A DNA stretch of 17,654 nt from the NCBI GenBank assembly GCA_002402905.1, contig DHGT01000077.1:1-17654 (forward strand), in the 5' to 3' direction. How positions within the stretch are numbered: position 1 is the stretch's first letter; every line of letters starts with the position of its first letter. Under the pieces are notes generated by a model, which was not told where the DNA came from, did not search any database, and worked only from the letters and a program-made list of their open reading frames with translations. The position numbers were made by a program, and so were the translations under genes. Shown piece after piece: positions 7,019-14,486 of this stretch. This stretch comes from Desulfatitalea sp. UBA4791. GTDB lineage: Bacteria; Desulfobacterota; Desulfobacteria; Desulfobacterales; Desulfosarcinaceae.

Positions 7019-8074
7019 TCAACGCATCTGGGCAGGAAAAAAAGTGTTGGTGTACAAGGACAAAGCGTATCGATCGGTCATGCAGGCCAGCAGGTCGCAA
7101 ACCCGGCGCTCCCTGGAGCAGCCGTTGGCATGCAAGGCCGGCAGACGCATCTTGGCCAGCTCGTCATTCAACAACGGCTCGTTTTCGAGCAGGTGGTCAT
7201 ACAACTCGGCCATGACCTTTTTTGCCTTGATGAACTCGTTATGCACCAGGGGCGAACGATAGACGCGCTCGTACAGAAATTCGCGCAGAATCGTCATGGC
7301 CCCATAGACCTTGTCGGTCATATCCCAAACCATCTGGCCATTGCAGGGCCGACTGGTGGTAATCAGGTCAGTCATCATGATGGTGATGCGCTCGCCAGGG
7401 GTATTACCCAACACCCGGCTGCAGACATCGGGAATATCGCTCTCGCTGATCACCCCACTGCGAATGGCATCGTCCAGGTCATGGTTCAGATAGGCCATGA
7501 TATCGGCCACCCGCACCAGGCAGCCCTCGGCGGTAGCCGGCAGCTCGCGGGGGTTTTCGGGCATGATCTTTCCATATCCCTTGGAATGCCTCAAAATCCC
7601 GTCGCACACTTCATACGTGAGATTGAGCCCCTGGCCCGAGTTTTCCAGGATCTGAACCACCCGCACACTCTGGGCCTGGTGGGTGAACCCCCTGGAAAAA
7701 ATCTCCTTGAGGACCGCTTCGCCGCCATGTCCGAACGGGGTGTGCCCCAGATCGTGCCCCAAGGCGATGGCCTCGGCCAGGTCCTCGTTGAGAAACATGG
7801 CCCGGGCGATGGTTCTCGAAATCTGGGCCACCTCCAACGTATGGGTCAAGCGCGTGCGATATTCGTCGCCGGACGGATTGAGAAAGACCTGGGTCTTGTA
7901 CTTAAGCCGCCGGAAGGCGTTACTGAAGAGAATCCGGTCCTTGTCGATCTGGAATGCGGTTCGGATCGGGCAGGCCGGTTCGGGCCGCCATCGCCCGCGT
8001 GAATGGGCGCTCAGACACCCATAGGGCGACATGAAATTGGCTTCGCGTCTTTCAAATTCCTCACGTAAGGTCAT
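7019..8074 (-). CDS. dgt: Deoxyguanosinetriphosphate triphosphohydrolase-like protein (HD family)
   Basis: This 351-residue protein is an HD-domain dNTP triphosphohydrolase, which removes triphosphate from dNTPs and so affects nucleotide pools. Family hallmarks are SRGRWRPEP (26-33), RILFSNAFRRLKYKTQVF (47-64), RTRLTHTLEVAQ with the first metal His78, then ALGHDLGHTPFGH with His107-Asp108, and a later VADIMAYLNHDLDDA segment supplying the last metal Asp. The length fits the shorter dGTPase-like subfamily. The ATG at 8074 aligns with the usual M-x-x-REE start; a GTG at 8110 in the same frame would add 12 residues and is less likely. It is first in the leftward operon with the two YkgJ-type genes. 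True dNTP preference cannot be told from sequence. Confidence 0.92.
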   Translation of the reverse strand: MTLREEFERREANFMSPYGCLSAHSRGRWRPEPACPIRTAFQIDKDRILFSNAFRRLKYKTQVFLNPSGDEYRTRLTHTLEVAQISRTIARAMFLNEDLAEAIALGHDLGHTPFGHGGEAVLKEIFSRGFTHQAQSVRVVQILENSGQGLNLTYEVCDGILRHSKGYGKIMPENPRELPATAEGCLVRVADIMAYLNHDLDDAIRSGVISESDIPDVCSRVLGNTPGERITIMMTDLITTSRPCNGQMVWDMTDKVYGAMTILREFLYERVYRSPLVHNEFIKAKKVMAELYDHLLENEPLLNDELAKMRLPALHANGCSRERRVCDLLACMTDRYALSLYTNTFFPAQMR

Positions 8075-8262
8075 GTCTCTGTTCGATCTTCCGGCAGGGT
8101 CGATGCTCACAATATCGATTTAACAGCCGCCTGCCAATGTGATATAAGCTGTTATGTCGACCATAGGTACCCCATTCCGCCTTGCCAGGCAACTTGAAAT
8201 TCCGCCCCAAGGCCGACCTGCACATCGGTGGTTTAACCCGTTCGTAACAGCACCGGAACGCT

Positions 8263-8817
8263 ATGAATGACCATCACCTCATACTGGGCCAACTGGAAGA
8301 CGTTCTCACCGGACGTATCATAGACGACACCCACGACGAGCGCTATCGTCAGAAAATCGCACGTTTACTATTAGAATCAAAGGGATATGATCGTTCGGAA
8401 ATTCGATCGGAACAACCGGTCCAGGTCACGGCAGGCGGGAAATCCGCTTTGGTTCCGGTCACTTTCATCGTGCAATGGGACGAACATAGGGTCATGGTGC
8501 TGCAATACGGTCCCGGGTCGCTGATCACGCGCCACCGGCCGGCCCTGGCGCTGGCCAGATTGGTGGCGCCCTACCAGATTCCCGTGGTGGTCGTCACCAA
8601 TGGCGAAGAGGCCGACGTTCTCGACGGGACCACGGGACGCCTAACGGCGTCGGGCCTTGACCAGGTTCCTTCGAAAGCTCAGCTCGTGGAAAGGTTGGAA
8701 CATCACCTCTGGGCGCCTGTATCGAATCTGCACGCCCAGATGGCGGCCCGGATCGTCATGGCGTTCGAAGTGGATGATCGGTGCCCGTGCGATGGCACCA
8801 TTTGTCGTTTGGAATAG
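8263..8817 (+). CDS. Stand-alone HsdR N-terminal-domain protein with degenerate nuclease site
   Basis: The protein has 184 residues. Residues about 20-125 resemble the type I restriction enzyme HsdR N-terminal domain (HSDR_N_2): DERYRQKIARLLLESKGY (25-42), then a beta-strand pattern and PYQIPVVVVTNGEEADVLD (103-121). In active members a PD-(D/E)xK site is formed by an Asp after strand 2 and an E/C-x-K in strand 3. Here these places read VPVTFIV (64-70) and MVLQYGPG (78-85), so the acidic and lysine residues are absent. No helicase or hsdM/hsdS is nearby, so it is not part of a restriction system. Translation is coupled by a 9-base gap to the deaminase gene. It is probably a non-catalytic nucleic-acid-binding protein; that role is inferred. 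Confidence 0.7.
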   Translation: MNDHHLILGQLEDVLTGRIIDDTHDERYRQKIARLLLESKGYDRSEIRSEQPVQVTAGGKSALVPVTFIVQWDEHRVMVLQYGPGSLITRHRPALALARLVAPYQIPVVVVTNGEEADVLDGTTGRLTASGLDQVPSKAQLVERLEHHLWAPVSNLHAQMAARIVMAFEVDDRCPCDGTICRLE

Positions 8818-8826
8818 GATCGAATC

Positions 8827-9330
8827 ATGCACCACGAACGATACATGGAACAGGCCCTGGCCCTTGCGCGGCAAGCGCTGGACAAAGATGAGTTCCCAGT
8901 GGGCTGCGTCATCGTGTCCGATGGCGAAATTGTCGCCCAAGGAGAGCGGGTCCACACCCGGCAGTCCCTTCCCAGCGAACTGGACCATGCCGAGATACTC
9001 GCCTTGCGGCAGTTGGAGCGAGTTGATGCGGCCCTGGATCGCCGTCGCATGGTGTTGTACGCCACCCTGGAACCATGTCTGATGTGTTTTGGGGCCATTC
9101 TGATCAGCGGCATCGGCACGCTGGTCTACGCCTACGAAGATGCCATGGGGGGTGGTACCGCCTGCGACCGCTCCCGGCTGCCGTCGCTTTACAGCGGCAA
9201 CGGACTGCACATTGTATCCGGCATTTGCCGTAAGGAGAGCCTGGCCCTGTTTCAAACCTTCTATAGAAAACCGCACATCGACTATTGGAAGGACAGCGAG
9301 TTGGCTCGATATACATTGACACAGACCTGA
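8827..9330 (+). CDS. Nucleoside/tRNA-adenosine deaminase-fold protein (TadA-like)
   Basis: This 167-residue protein belongs to the zinc-dependent cytidine deaminase fold. DHAEI (53-57) gives the zinc ligand His54 and proton-shuttle Glu56. TLEPCLMC (80-87) gives Cys84 and Cys87. FPVGCVIV (23-30) is the first strand and substrate loop. These fit TadA, which converts A34 to inosine in tRNA-Arg. The region after YAYEDAMGGG is atypical, however: the NH motif common in bacterial TadA reads NG (SLYSGNGLHIVSG), with an insertion just before it. It may therefore be a divergent TadA or another nucleoside deaminase. It follows the HsdR-N-like gene by 9 bases and is probably in the same transcript. Confidence 0.85.
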   Translation: MHHERYMEQALALARQALDKDEFPVGCVIVSDGEIVAQGERVHTRQSLPSELDHAEILALRQLERVDAALDRRRMVLYATLEPCLMCFGAILISGIGTLVYAYEDAMGGGTACDRSRLPSLYSGNGLHIVSGICRKESLALFQTFYRKPHIDYWKDSELARYTLTQT

Positions 9331-9341
9331 GGCGGAGCTAA

Positions 9342-9427
9342 GTGGAAATGCGCCGAGAACGGTGCCGAGACGTCATGAAAAGCGGCACCCGATGGCAGGT
9401 CAACGTCTTTTTTGCTTGCATTTCCAC
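9342..9427. repeat. Nested perfect inverted repeats upstream of infC promoter
   Basis: A perfect 10-bp inverted repeat (GTGGAAATGC 9342-9351, GCATTTCCAC 9418-9427) encloses a 7-bp pair (GGTGCCG 9361-9367, CGGCACC 9382-9388) and a 6-bp pair AGACGT/ACGTCT, the latter followed by TTTTTT. The last two pairs interleave, so they could form alternative structures. A role as terminator of the deaminase transcript is likely; a small element or small RNA is possible. Confidence 0.5.
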
Positions 9428-9442
9428 GGGCGTTTATATAAT
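9415..9442 (+). promoter_or_regulatory. Putative infC promoter
   Basis: A perfect TATAAT lies at 9437-9442. The best -35 candidate is CTTGCA (9415-9420) with 16 bases between, which is a poor match. It would give a leader of about 110 bases before infC. Confidence 0.45.
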
Positions 9443-9545
9443 GAAATAAGCTTTTAGAAGCGTGGCCCTTAAAAATTTTGGTTAATTTCAGTGGGCTACA
9501 TATCGGCAATGGTCGGTAGGGGCCGAAACGACCCAACCCGTAGTC

Positions 9546-9562
9546 TAGGAGGTGTTGGCATA
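9546..9562 (+). promoter_or_regulatory. Strong Shine-Dalgarno with non-canonical ATA start of infC
   Basis: TAGGAGGTG (9546-9554) is followed after 5 bases by an in-frame ATA (9560-9562). No ATG, GTG or TTG is correctly placed for this ribosome site. The in-frame GTG at 9491 has no Shine-Dalgarno. Rare start codons (ATT, ATA) are a known hallmark of infC and allow IF3 to autoregulate its own synthesis. Confidence 0.8.
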
Positions 9563-10096
9563 GCTCAATATAAATCTGCAAAGGATGATTCATCGCAACG
9601 AACACGATTGAATCAGGGTATTCGTGCAAGGGAAGTTCGCGTTATCGATCCGGACGGTAACCAACTCGGCATCTTAGCGATCCGTGAGGCCCTTGCGGCT
9701 GCTTCGGAATTTGGACTCGATCTTGTCGAGGTGTCTCCCACCGCCAATCCACCGGTTTGCAAAATCATGGACTATGGGCGGTTTAAATACGAGCAGACCA
9801 AAAAACAGCAAGAGGCCAAGAAAAAGCAGACGACCTTTCAGGTCAAAGAGATCAAGGTGCGACCGAAAACCGGCGACCATGATCTGCAGACCAAACTCGG
9901 GCATATCCGCAAGTTCCTTGAGCGTAAGGATAAAGTCAAGGTGACGGTGATGTTCAGAGGGCGGGAGATCGCCCTTTCCAACCGAGGCAGGGAGCTGCTC
10001 GAACAAATCGCCCAGGAAATGGAGGGGCTTGCCATCGTCGAGCAACTCCCGAAGTTCGAAGGGCGAACCATGATGATGGTGCTGGCGCCCAAATAG
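9560..10096 (+). CDS. infC: Translation initiation factor IF-3
   Basis: The protein has 178 residues from the proposed ATA start (translated as Met) and binds the 30S subunit, rejecting wrong start codons and initiator tRNAs. The N-domain begins NQGIRAREVRVIDPDGNQLG and includes LDLVEVSPTANPPVCKIMDYGRFKYE. A lysine-rich linker (KKQQEAKKKQ) follows. The C-domain has VKEIKVRPKTGDHD, KVKVTVMFRGRE and the closing RTMMMVLAPK. The length is normal for IF3; the GTG at 9491 would give an unusual 23-residue extension. thrS, which often precedes infC, is not here. It heads the infC-rpmI-rplT-pheST cluster and is followed by an attenuator-like hairpin. The non-canonical start suggests IF3 autorepression. 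Confidence 0.97.
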   Translation: MAQYKSAKDDSSQRTRLNQGIRAREVRVIDPDGNQLGILAIREALAAASEFGLDLVEVSPTANPPVCKIMDYGRFKYEQTKKQQEAKKKQTTFQVKEIKVRPKTGDHDLQTKLGHIRKFLERKDKVKVTVMFRGREIALSNRGRELLEQIAQEMEGLAIVEQLPKFEGRTMMMVLAPK

Positions 10097-10160
10097 GATC
10101 GGCGACAGGATCACCAGCCGAACGCGAGGTCCCTGAGTCGGATCCGGTTTAATATATGTC

Positions 10161-10212
10161 GTTGGCGTGGATTTGGCGCCTTATACGCGGCGCTCGCGCC
10201 AACTGTTTTTTT
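10161..10212 (+). terminator. Intrinsic terminator or attenuator between infC and rpmI
   Basis: GTTGGCG (10161-10167) pairs perfectly with CGCCAAC, and an inner GGCGCC/GGCGCT stem continues the hairpin. Seven T residues follow directly (10206-10212). It lies 65 bases after the infC stop and 65 bases before rpmI, so it would uncouple IF3 from the ribosomal-protein genes, or be conditionally read through. Confidence 0.75.
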
Positions 10213-10277
10213 AGATCTTGCACATACAAAGCAGAAAATGCCACCAGACACGGCAACACTATCAGGAGAAACGGACG

Positions 10278-10475
10278 ATGCCCAAAATCAAAACCAATCG
10301 CGCGGCTGCCAAGCGGTTTCGTAAAACCGGGAGTGGAAAATACTCGTTTTCCAAATCCCATGCCAGCCATATTTTGACCAAGAAGAGCCCCAAACGCAAA
10401 CGGGGACTGCGGCAGCCACAGTTGATCAAAGCCAGCGACATGAAAGAAGTGCGCCGGTTGCTGCCCAACGGATAA
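10278..10475 (+). CDS. rpmI: 50S ribosomal protein bL35
   Basis: This 65-residue basic protein is a small structural component of the large ribosomal subunit. It starts MPKIKTNRAAAKRF, continues FRKTGSGKYSFSKSHASHIL and RKRGLR, and has the family's usual length. AGGAGAAA lies about 8 bases before the ATG. An upstream in-frame ATG at 10218 would add 20 non-homologous residues and is rejected. It is followed by rplT after 11 bases, the standard pair. In other bacteria L20 represses this pair by binding mRNA near rpmI; such a site is plausible in the 10097-10277 gap but is not demonstrated. Confidence 0.97.
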   Translation: MPKIKTNRAAAKRFRKTGSGKYSFSKSHASHILTKKSPKRKRGLRQPQLIKASDMKEVRRLLPNG

Positions 10476-10486
10476 GGAGAAAGATC

Positions 10487-10834
10487 ATGCGTATCAAAAG
10501 AGGATTCAAGGCCCGCCGACGACGTCAAAAGGTGTTGAAGCTGGCCAAGGGTTTCCGCGGCGGCCGCAGTAAACTGTTCCGTACGGCCGCCGATTCGGTC
10601 GACAAGGCACTCAACTACGCCTACCGGGATCGACGCCAGCGCAAGCGAGATTTCAGGCGCCTGTGGATCGCCCGCATCAATGCGGCGGCGCGAATGAACG
10701 ACCTTTCTTACAGCAAATTTATCAGCGGATTGAAAAAGGCCAATGTCGCTTTGGACCGCAAGGTGCTGGCTGAGCTTGCCTTGTCCGACCCCACCGGTTT
10801 TTCCAGAATCGCTGCATTGGCTTCGCAACAGTAG
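10487..10834 (+). CDS. rplT: 50S ribosomal protein bL20
   Basis: This 115-residue protein is needed for early assembly of the 50S subunit by binding 23S rRNA. It has the typical basic N-terminal helix (RIKRGFKARRRRQKVL, AKGFRGGRSKLFRTA) and a globular C-terminal half (YRDRRQRKRDFRRLWIARIN, LSYSKFISGLKKA, LDRKVLAELA). Length and order match the family. GGAGAAAG lies just upstream of the ATG. L20 often autoregulates the operon by mRNA mimicry of its rRNA site. Confidence 0.97.
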   Translation: MRIKRGFKARRRRQKVLKLAKGFRGGRSKLFRTAADSVDKALNYAYRDRRQRKRDFRRLWIARINAAARMNDLSYSKFISGLKKANVALDRKVLAELALSDPTGFSRIAALASQQ

Positions 10835-10838
10835 CCGC

Positions 10839-10895
10839 TTTTCCCATCGGGAAAACTACCCATACTGCGGCCGTCCTTTCGAGTGACGGCCGCAG
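10839..10895 (+). promoter_or_regulatory. Two tandem hairpins in the rplT-pheS gap
   Basis: TTTTCCC (10839-10845) pairs with GGGAAAA (10849-10855). Nearby CTGCGGCCGTC (10865-10875) pairs with GACGGCCGCAG (10885-10895), a perfect 11-bp stem with a 9-base loop. No T-run follows the second hairpin, so it is not a classical terminator. mRNA processing, stabilisation, a pause, or control of pheS translation are possible. Confidence 0.6.
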
Positions 10896-10931
10896 GTCAT
10901 ATTGGCAACCATCGAACAAAAAGAGACTATC

Positions 10932-11936
10932 GTGGAGAGCATCGATCAAATCCGCGCAGCGGCGCTGAAAGAGATTGACACAGCGACCACCGTCGACGCC
11001 GTACAGGAAATCAACACCAGGTACCTGGGCCGCAAGGGGGTGATGACCCAGGCCTTGCGCGCCGTCTCCCAATTGCCCGCAGACGATCGACCGGCCGCCG
11101 GCCGCAAGGCCAACGAGGTCAAGCAGGCCATTGCCGCAGCCTGCCAGGCGGCCCTGGAGCGCATCGAGAGGGACGGCGCGGACCAGTCGACGGGCATCGA
11201 CGTCTCGCTGCCCGGCCGAAAATCGGCCCCCGGATCACGTCATCCCATTACCCTCATCACCAACCGCATCTGCGATATCTTCACCAGGATGGGATTCGAA
11301 GTGGTGGAAGGCCCGGAAGTGGAAAGCGACTACTACAATTTCGAGGCCTTGAACATTCCCAAAGACCATCCCGCCCGCGACATGCAGGATACGTTTTACG
11401 TGTCGGACGACATCGTCCTGCGCACCCACACCTCTCCCACCCAGCCGAGGGTCATGGAGAAACGGCAGCCGCCGGTGCGCATCATCGCGCCGGGAAAGGT
11501 CTACCGCTGCGATTCGGATATCACCCATACGCCCATGTTCCATCAGGTCGAAGGGTTGTTGGTGGATGAAAACGTCTCTTTCGGCGATCTGAAAGGCACC
11601 CTGACCAGCTTCGTGCACCAGATGTTCGACACGCAGACCCGGGTGCGCTTCCGTCCCAGCTTTTTCCCCTTCACCGAACCCAGCGCCGAGGTCGACATCC
11701 TCTGTGTCATCTGCCGCGGCAAAGGCTGCCGGGTCTGCTCCCAGACCGGATGGCTTGAAATCCTCGGATCCGGCATGGTTCATCCGGCCGTTCTGGAAAA
11801 CGTCGGCTACGATACGGCCCGGTACACCGGCTTCGCCTTCGGCATGGGGGTCGAACGGATCGCCATGCTCAAATACGGCATCGACGACATCCGCCGATAT
11901 TATGAAAACGACATCCGCTTCCTCAGGCAGTTTTAG
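10932..11936 (+). CDS. pheS: Phenylalanine-tRNA ligase alpha subunit
   Basis: The protein has 334 residues from the chosen GTG. It is the catalytic class II subunit of the (alpha-beta)2 enzyme that charges tRNA-Phe. Features are the N-terminal coiled coil, NTRYLGRKGVMTQ near residue 28, and the class II core with FEVVEGPEVESDYYNFEALN, HPARDMQDTFYV, motif 2 (KVYRCDSDITHTPMFHQVEG) and motif 3 (GFAFGMGVERIAMLKYGI). A TTG at 10902 in the same frame would add 10 residues. The GTG start puts YLGRKG at the same distance from the N-terminus as in known PheS, but neither start has a strong Shine-Dalgarno, so the start is uncertain. pheT follows after 30 bases. Confidence 0.96.
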   Translation: MESIDQIRAAALKEIDTATTVDAVQEINTRYLGRKGVMTQALRAVSQLPADDRPAAGRKANEVKQAIAAACQAALERIERDGADQSTGIDVSLPGRKSAPGSRHPITLITNRICDIFTRMGFEVVEGPEVESDYYNFEALNIPKDHPARDMQDTFYVSDDIVLRTHTSPTQPRVMEKRQPPVRIIAPGKVYRCDSDITHTPMFHQVEGLLVDENVSFGDLKGTLTSFVHQMFDTQTRVRFRPSFFPFTEPSAEVDILCVICRGKGCRVCSQTGWLEILGSGMVHPAVLENVGYDTARYTGFAFGMGVERIAMLKYGIDDIRRYYENDIRFLRQF

Positions 11937-11966
11937 CGCGGCAAAATTGAAGCGAGCAGGTAGATC

Positions 11967-14381
11967 ATGAAAATTAGCTTGAGCTGGTTGCAAGATTATG
12001 TTCCGGTGAAAACGGACGTTGAACGCCTGGCACATTTACTGACCATGGCGGGCTTGGAGGTCGAAGCGATCGAAGAGCGTTTCGCCTACCTGGACCAGGT
12101 GCTCGTCGCCAGGATCCAGGAGATTTCCCCGCATCCCAATGCCGACAAACTCAAACTCTGCACGGTGGATACCGGCCAGGGCAGCTGCCGGGTCGTCTGC
12201 GGAGCGCCCAATGCGGCCGAGGGCATGCTGTCGCCGCTGGCCACCGTCGGCTGCGAGCTTCCCAACGGCACCGTGGTCCAAATCGGCACGATTCGGGGGC
12301 AAGCTTCGGAAGGCATGCTCTGCAGCGCGGCCGAGCTCGCCTTGGGGGCGGACGCCTCGGGCTTGATGGCGCTGGAGGGTGACCTGCCGCCCGGCACGCC
12401 GCTGAACCAGGCCCTGAAATTGACCGACGCCGTTCTCGAAATCGGCCTCACCCCCAACCGGCCTGATTGCCTGAGTGTGATCGGCATCGCCCGGGAAGTG
12501 GCCGCCCTGGACAGCGCCTCGATCCGGCGCCCGGAGATCCGGCTGCCCGAACCCCATGGCCGCATCGAACAGATGACCTCGGTCACGATCGAATCCCCGG
12601 ATCACTGCCCGCGCTACGCGGCCCGGGTCGTAGAAAACATTTCGGTCGGTCCCTCTCCCTTCTGGCTCCAGGACCGCCTCCGATCCGTGGGTTTGCGGCC
12701 GATCAACAACATCGTGGACGTCACCAACTTCGTGATGATGGAAACCGGTCAACCTCTGCACGCTTTCGATTTCGACCGATTGGCCGAAAATCGCATCGTG
12801 GTTCGCACCGCCGGTGCCGGCGAACGCTTCACCACCCTGGACGGCAAGGAGCGCCTCCTGGAAGCGGACATGCTGATGATCTGCGACGGCCAGAAGCCGG
12901 TGGCCGTGGGCGGCGTGATGGGCGGCCTGAACTCGGAGATCGATCCGGGAACCACCCGCGTGCTCATTGAAAGCGCCTACTTCAACCCCATCAGCATCCG
13001 CAAGACCGCCAAGCGCCTGGGCATCAACTCCGATGCCTCCCATCGTTTCGAACGGGGGGTGGATCCGCAGGGCACGCGCTATGCGCTGGATCGCGCCGCC
13101 CAAATGATGGTCGACATCGGCAACGGGCAACTGGTGGAGGGGTGCATCGATGTGACCTATAACCTGCCCCAGGCCCCGACCCTGGATCTGAGCGTATCGG
13201 CGACCAACCGTCTGCTGGGCACGGCGGTCGAACGCGACGAGATCGCGCGCCTGCTCAGGGAAATCGAATTTGAGACAGCCATCAAGAGCGACGACCTGCT
13301 GACCGTCGCGACGCCAAGCTTCCGGGTGGATGTCAGCCGTCCGGAAGACCTCATGGAAGAGGTGGCCCGGCGCATGGGATATGACAATATCCCGGTTACC
13401 TTTCCGACTTTGCCGGCGGCCATCCAGCCGCCGCCCAAATTGCTGACCCAACGCCAGCGAATGCGCGACCTGCTGGCGGGTATGGGCTTCACGGAAACGA
13501 TCAACTACAGTTTCGTGCACGCCGATTCCTGCCGACGCCTGCGCTTGCCCGAAGCAGATCCGCGCTGCCGCCAGTTGGCCATCCTCAACCCCCTGAGCGA
13601 AGACCAGGCCGTCATGCGCACCAGTTTGATCCCCGGCATGCTGGAAACCATGCGGCGCAACCTCTCTTACCAGTCCAGAAACCTGAAGCTGTACGAAACC
13701 GGCAAGATCTTCATCAGCGAAGGAAACGACCGCCAACCGGTTGAGAAAGAGATGCTCGCCGCCCTGTGGAGCGGGGATCGCATCGATCAGCAGTGGCACA
13801 CCAAGCCTGTACCGTGCGATTTTTTCGATATCAAGGGGGCCGTGGAGGGGGTACTCGAAGGGTTGCACGTCGCGCCGGTTCGGTTTACGCGGCTCGAACC
13901 CGAGCAGTGCACCTATCTGCGTTACGGCGTTGCCGCCAAAATCATGGCGGCCGGAAATGAGGTGGGTCTCGTCGGCCAGGTCCATCCCAAGGTCTGCTGC
14001 GTTTACGAGCTGAAACAGGATGCGTTTATTTTCGAACTGGACCTGGCCCGGCTTCTGCCCCATATTCCGGAAACAATCCAGTTTACGGCGCTGCCCAAGT
14101 ATCCACCGACCGCACGGGACACCACCTTGATCCTGGACGAAGCCATAGAAGCAGCGGAAATGCTCAGTCTCGTGGATCAGATGGACGAATCGCTGGTCGA
14201 AGAGGTCCGGTTGTTCGACGTATTCCAGGGCGCCCCCATCACCGCGGGCCGCAAAAGCGTCTCGCTGCGCATCGTCTATCGATCGGGGGAAAAGACCTTG
14301 GAAGACGAAGAGGTGAACCGCCTGCACAAACGCATTACCGATCGGCTGGTGGACCACTTCAAGGCAGGCCTGCCCACTTGA
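11967..14381 (+). CDS. pheT: Phenylalanine-tRNA ligase beta subunit
   Basis: This 804-residue protein has full bacterial PheT length. It binds tRNA-Phe and edits mischarged Tyr. In order it shows an N-terminal segment (KISLSWLQDYVP), a Trbp111-like tRNA-binding domain at about 40-150 (HPNADKLKLCTVDTG, VCGAPNA, SEGMLCSAAELAL), and TPNRPDCLSVIGIAREVAAL. The B3/B4 editing domain at about 200-385 includes NNIVDVTNFVMMETGQPLHAFD and SDASHRFERGVDP. B5 lies at about 400-475, a class II-like core follows, and a C-terminal FDX-ACB anticodon-binding domain starts near residue 710 (KYPPTARDTTLILDE). The start ATG has AGGTAG close upstream. It is co-transcribed with pheS. Confidence 0.97.
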   Translation: MKISLSWLQDYVPVKTDVERLAHLLTMAGLEVEAIEERFAYLDQVLVARIQEISPHPNADKLKLCTVDTGQGSCRVVCGAPNAAEGMLSPLATVGCELPNGTVVQIGTIRGQASEGMLCSAAELALGADASGLMALEGDLPPGTPLNQALKLTDAVLEIGLTPNRPDCLSVIGIAREVAALDSASIRRPEIRLPEPHGRIEQMTSVTIESPDHCPRYAARVVENISVGPSPFWLQDRLRSVGLRPINNIVDVTNFVMMETGQPLHAFDFDRLAENRIVVRTAGAGERFTTLDGKERLLEADMLMICDGQKPVAVGGVMGGLNSEIDPGTTRVLIESAYFNPISIRKTAKRLGINSDASHRFERGVDPQGTRYALDRAAQMMVDIGNGQLVEGCIDVTYNLPQAPTLDLSVSATNRLLGTAVERDEIARLLREIEFETAIKSDDLLTVATPSFRVDVSRPEDLMEEVARRMGYDNIPVTFPTLPAAIQPPPKLLTQRQRMRDLLAGMGFTETINYSFVHADSCRRLRLPEADPRCRQLAILNPLSEDQAVMRTSLIPGMLETMRRNLSYQSRNLKLYETGKIFISEGNDRQPVEKEMLAALWSGDRIDQQWHTKPVPCDFFDIKGAVEGVLEGLHVAPVRFTRLEPEQCTYLRYGVAAKIMAAGNEVGLVGQVHPKVCCVYELKQDAFIFELDLARLLPHIPETIQFTALPKYPPTARDTTLILDEAIEAAEMLSLVDQMDESLVEEVRLFDVFQGAPITAGRKSVSLRIVYRSGEKTLEDEEVNRLHKRITDRLVDHFKAGLPT

Positions 14382-14486
14382 CCGAAGAATTAGGCGCGCA
14401 GTGGACACGACCACCTGACGGGGATAAGCCCTGGGGGAACGCCGGTCACCATCGCCGGCACGCTCCAAAAGGAAAAAGGAGCGCTG

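Noticed and set aside
6379..8002. Long plus-strand open frames opposite the YkgJ-type and dGTPase-like genes
   Set aside because: The minus-strand proteins show clear cysteine-cluster and HD motifs; the opposite frames have none and no good ribosome sites.
8075..8262. Divergent promoters between the dGTPase-like gene and the HsdR-N-like gene
   Set aside because: Promoters must exist here, but I could not find a -35/-10 pair good enough to report on either strand.
8263..8817. Remnant of a type I restriction-modification or other defence system
   Set aside because: No hsdM, hsdS or helicase is nearby, and the catalytic residues are absent; the gene is coupled to a deaminase gene instead.
9491..9559. 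GTG-initiated N-terminal extension of infC
   Set aside because: It has no Shine-Dalgarno and its 23 residues are unlike IF3; the strong site at 9546-9554 points to ATA 9560.
10835..10931. A PheM-like leader peptide for attenuation of pheST
   Set aside because: No short frame with a start codon, ribosome site and a run of Phe codons is visible between rplT and pheS.
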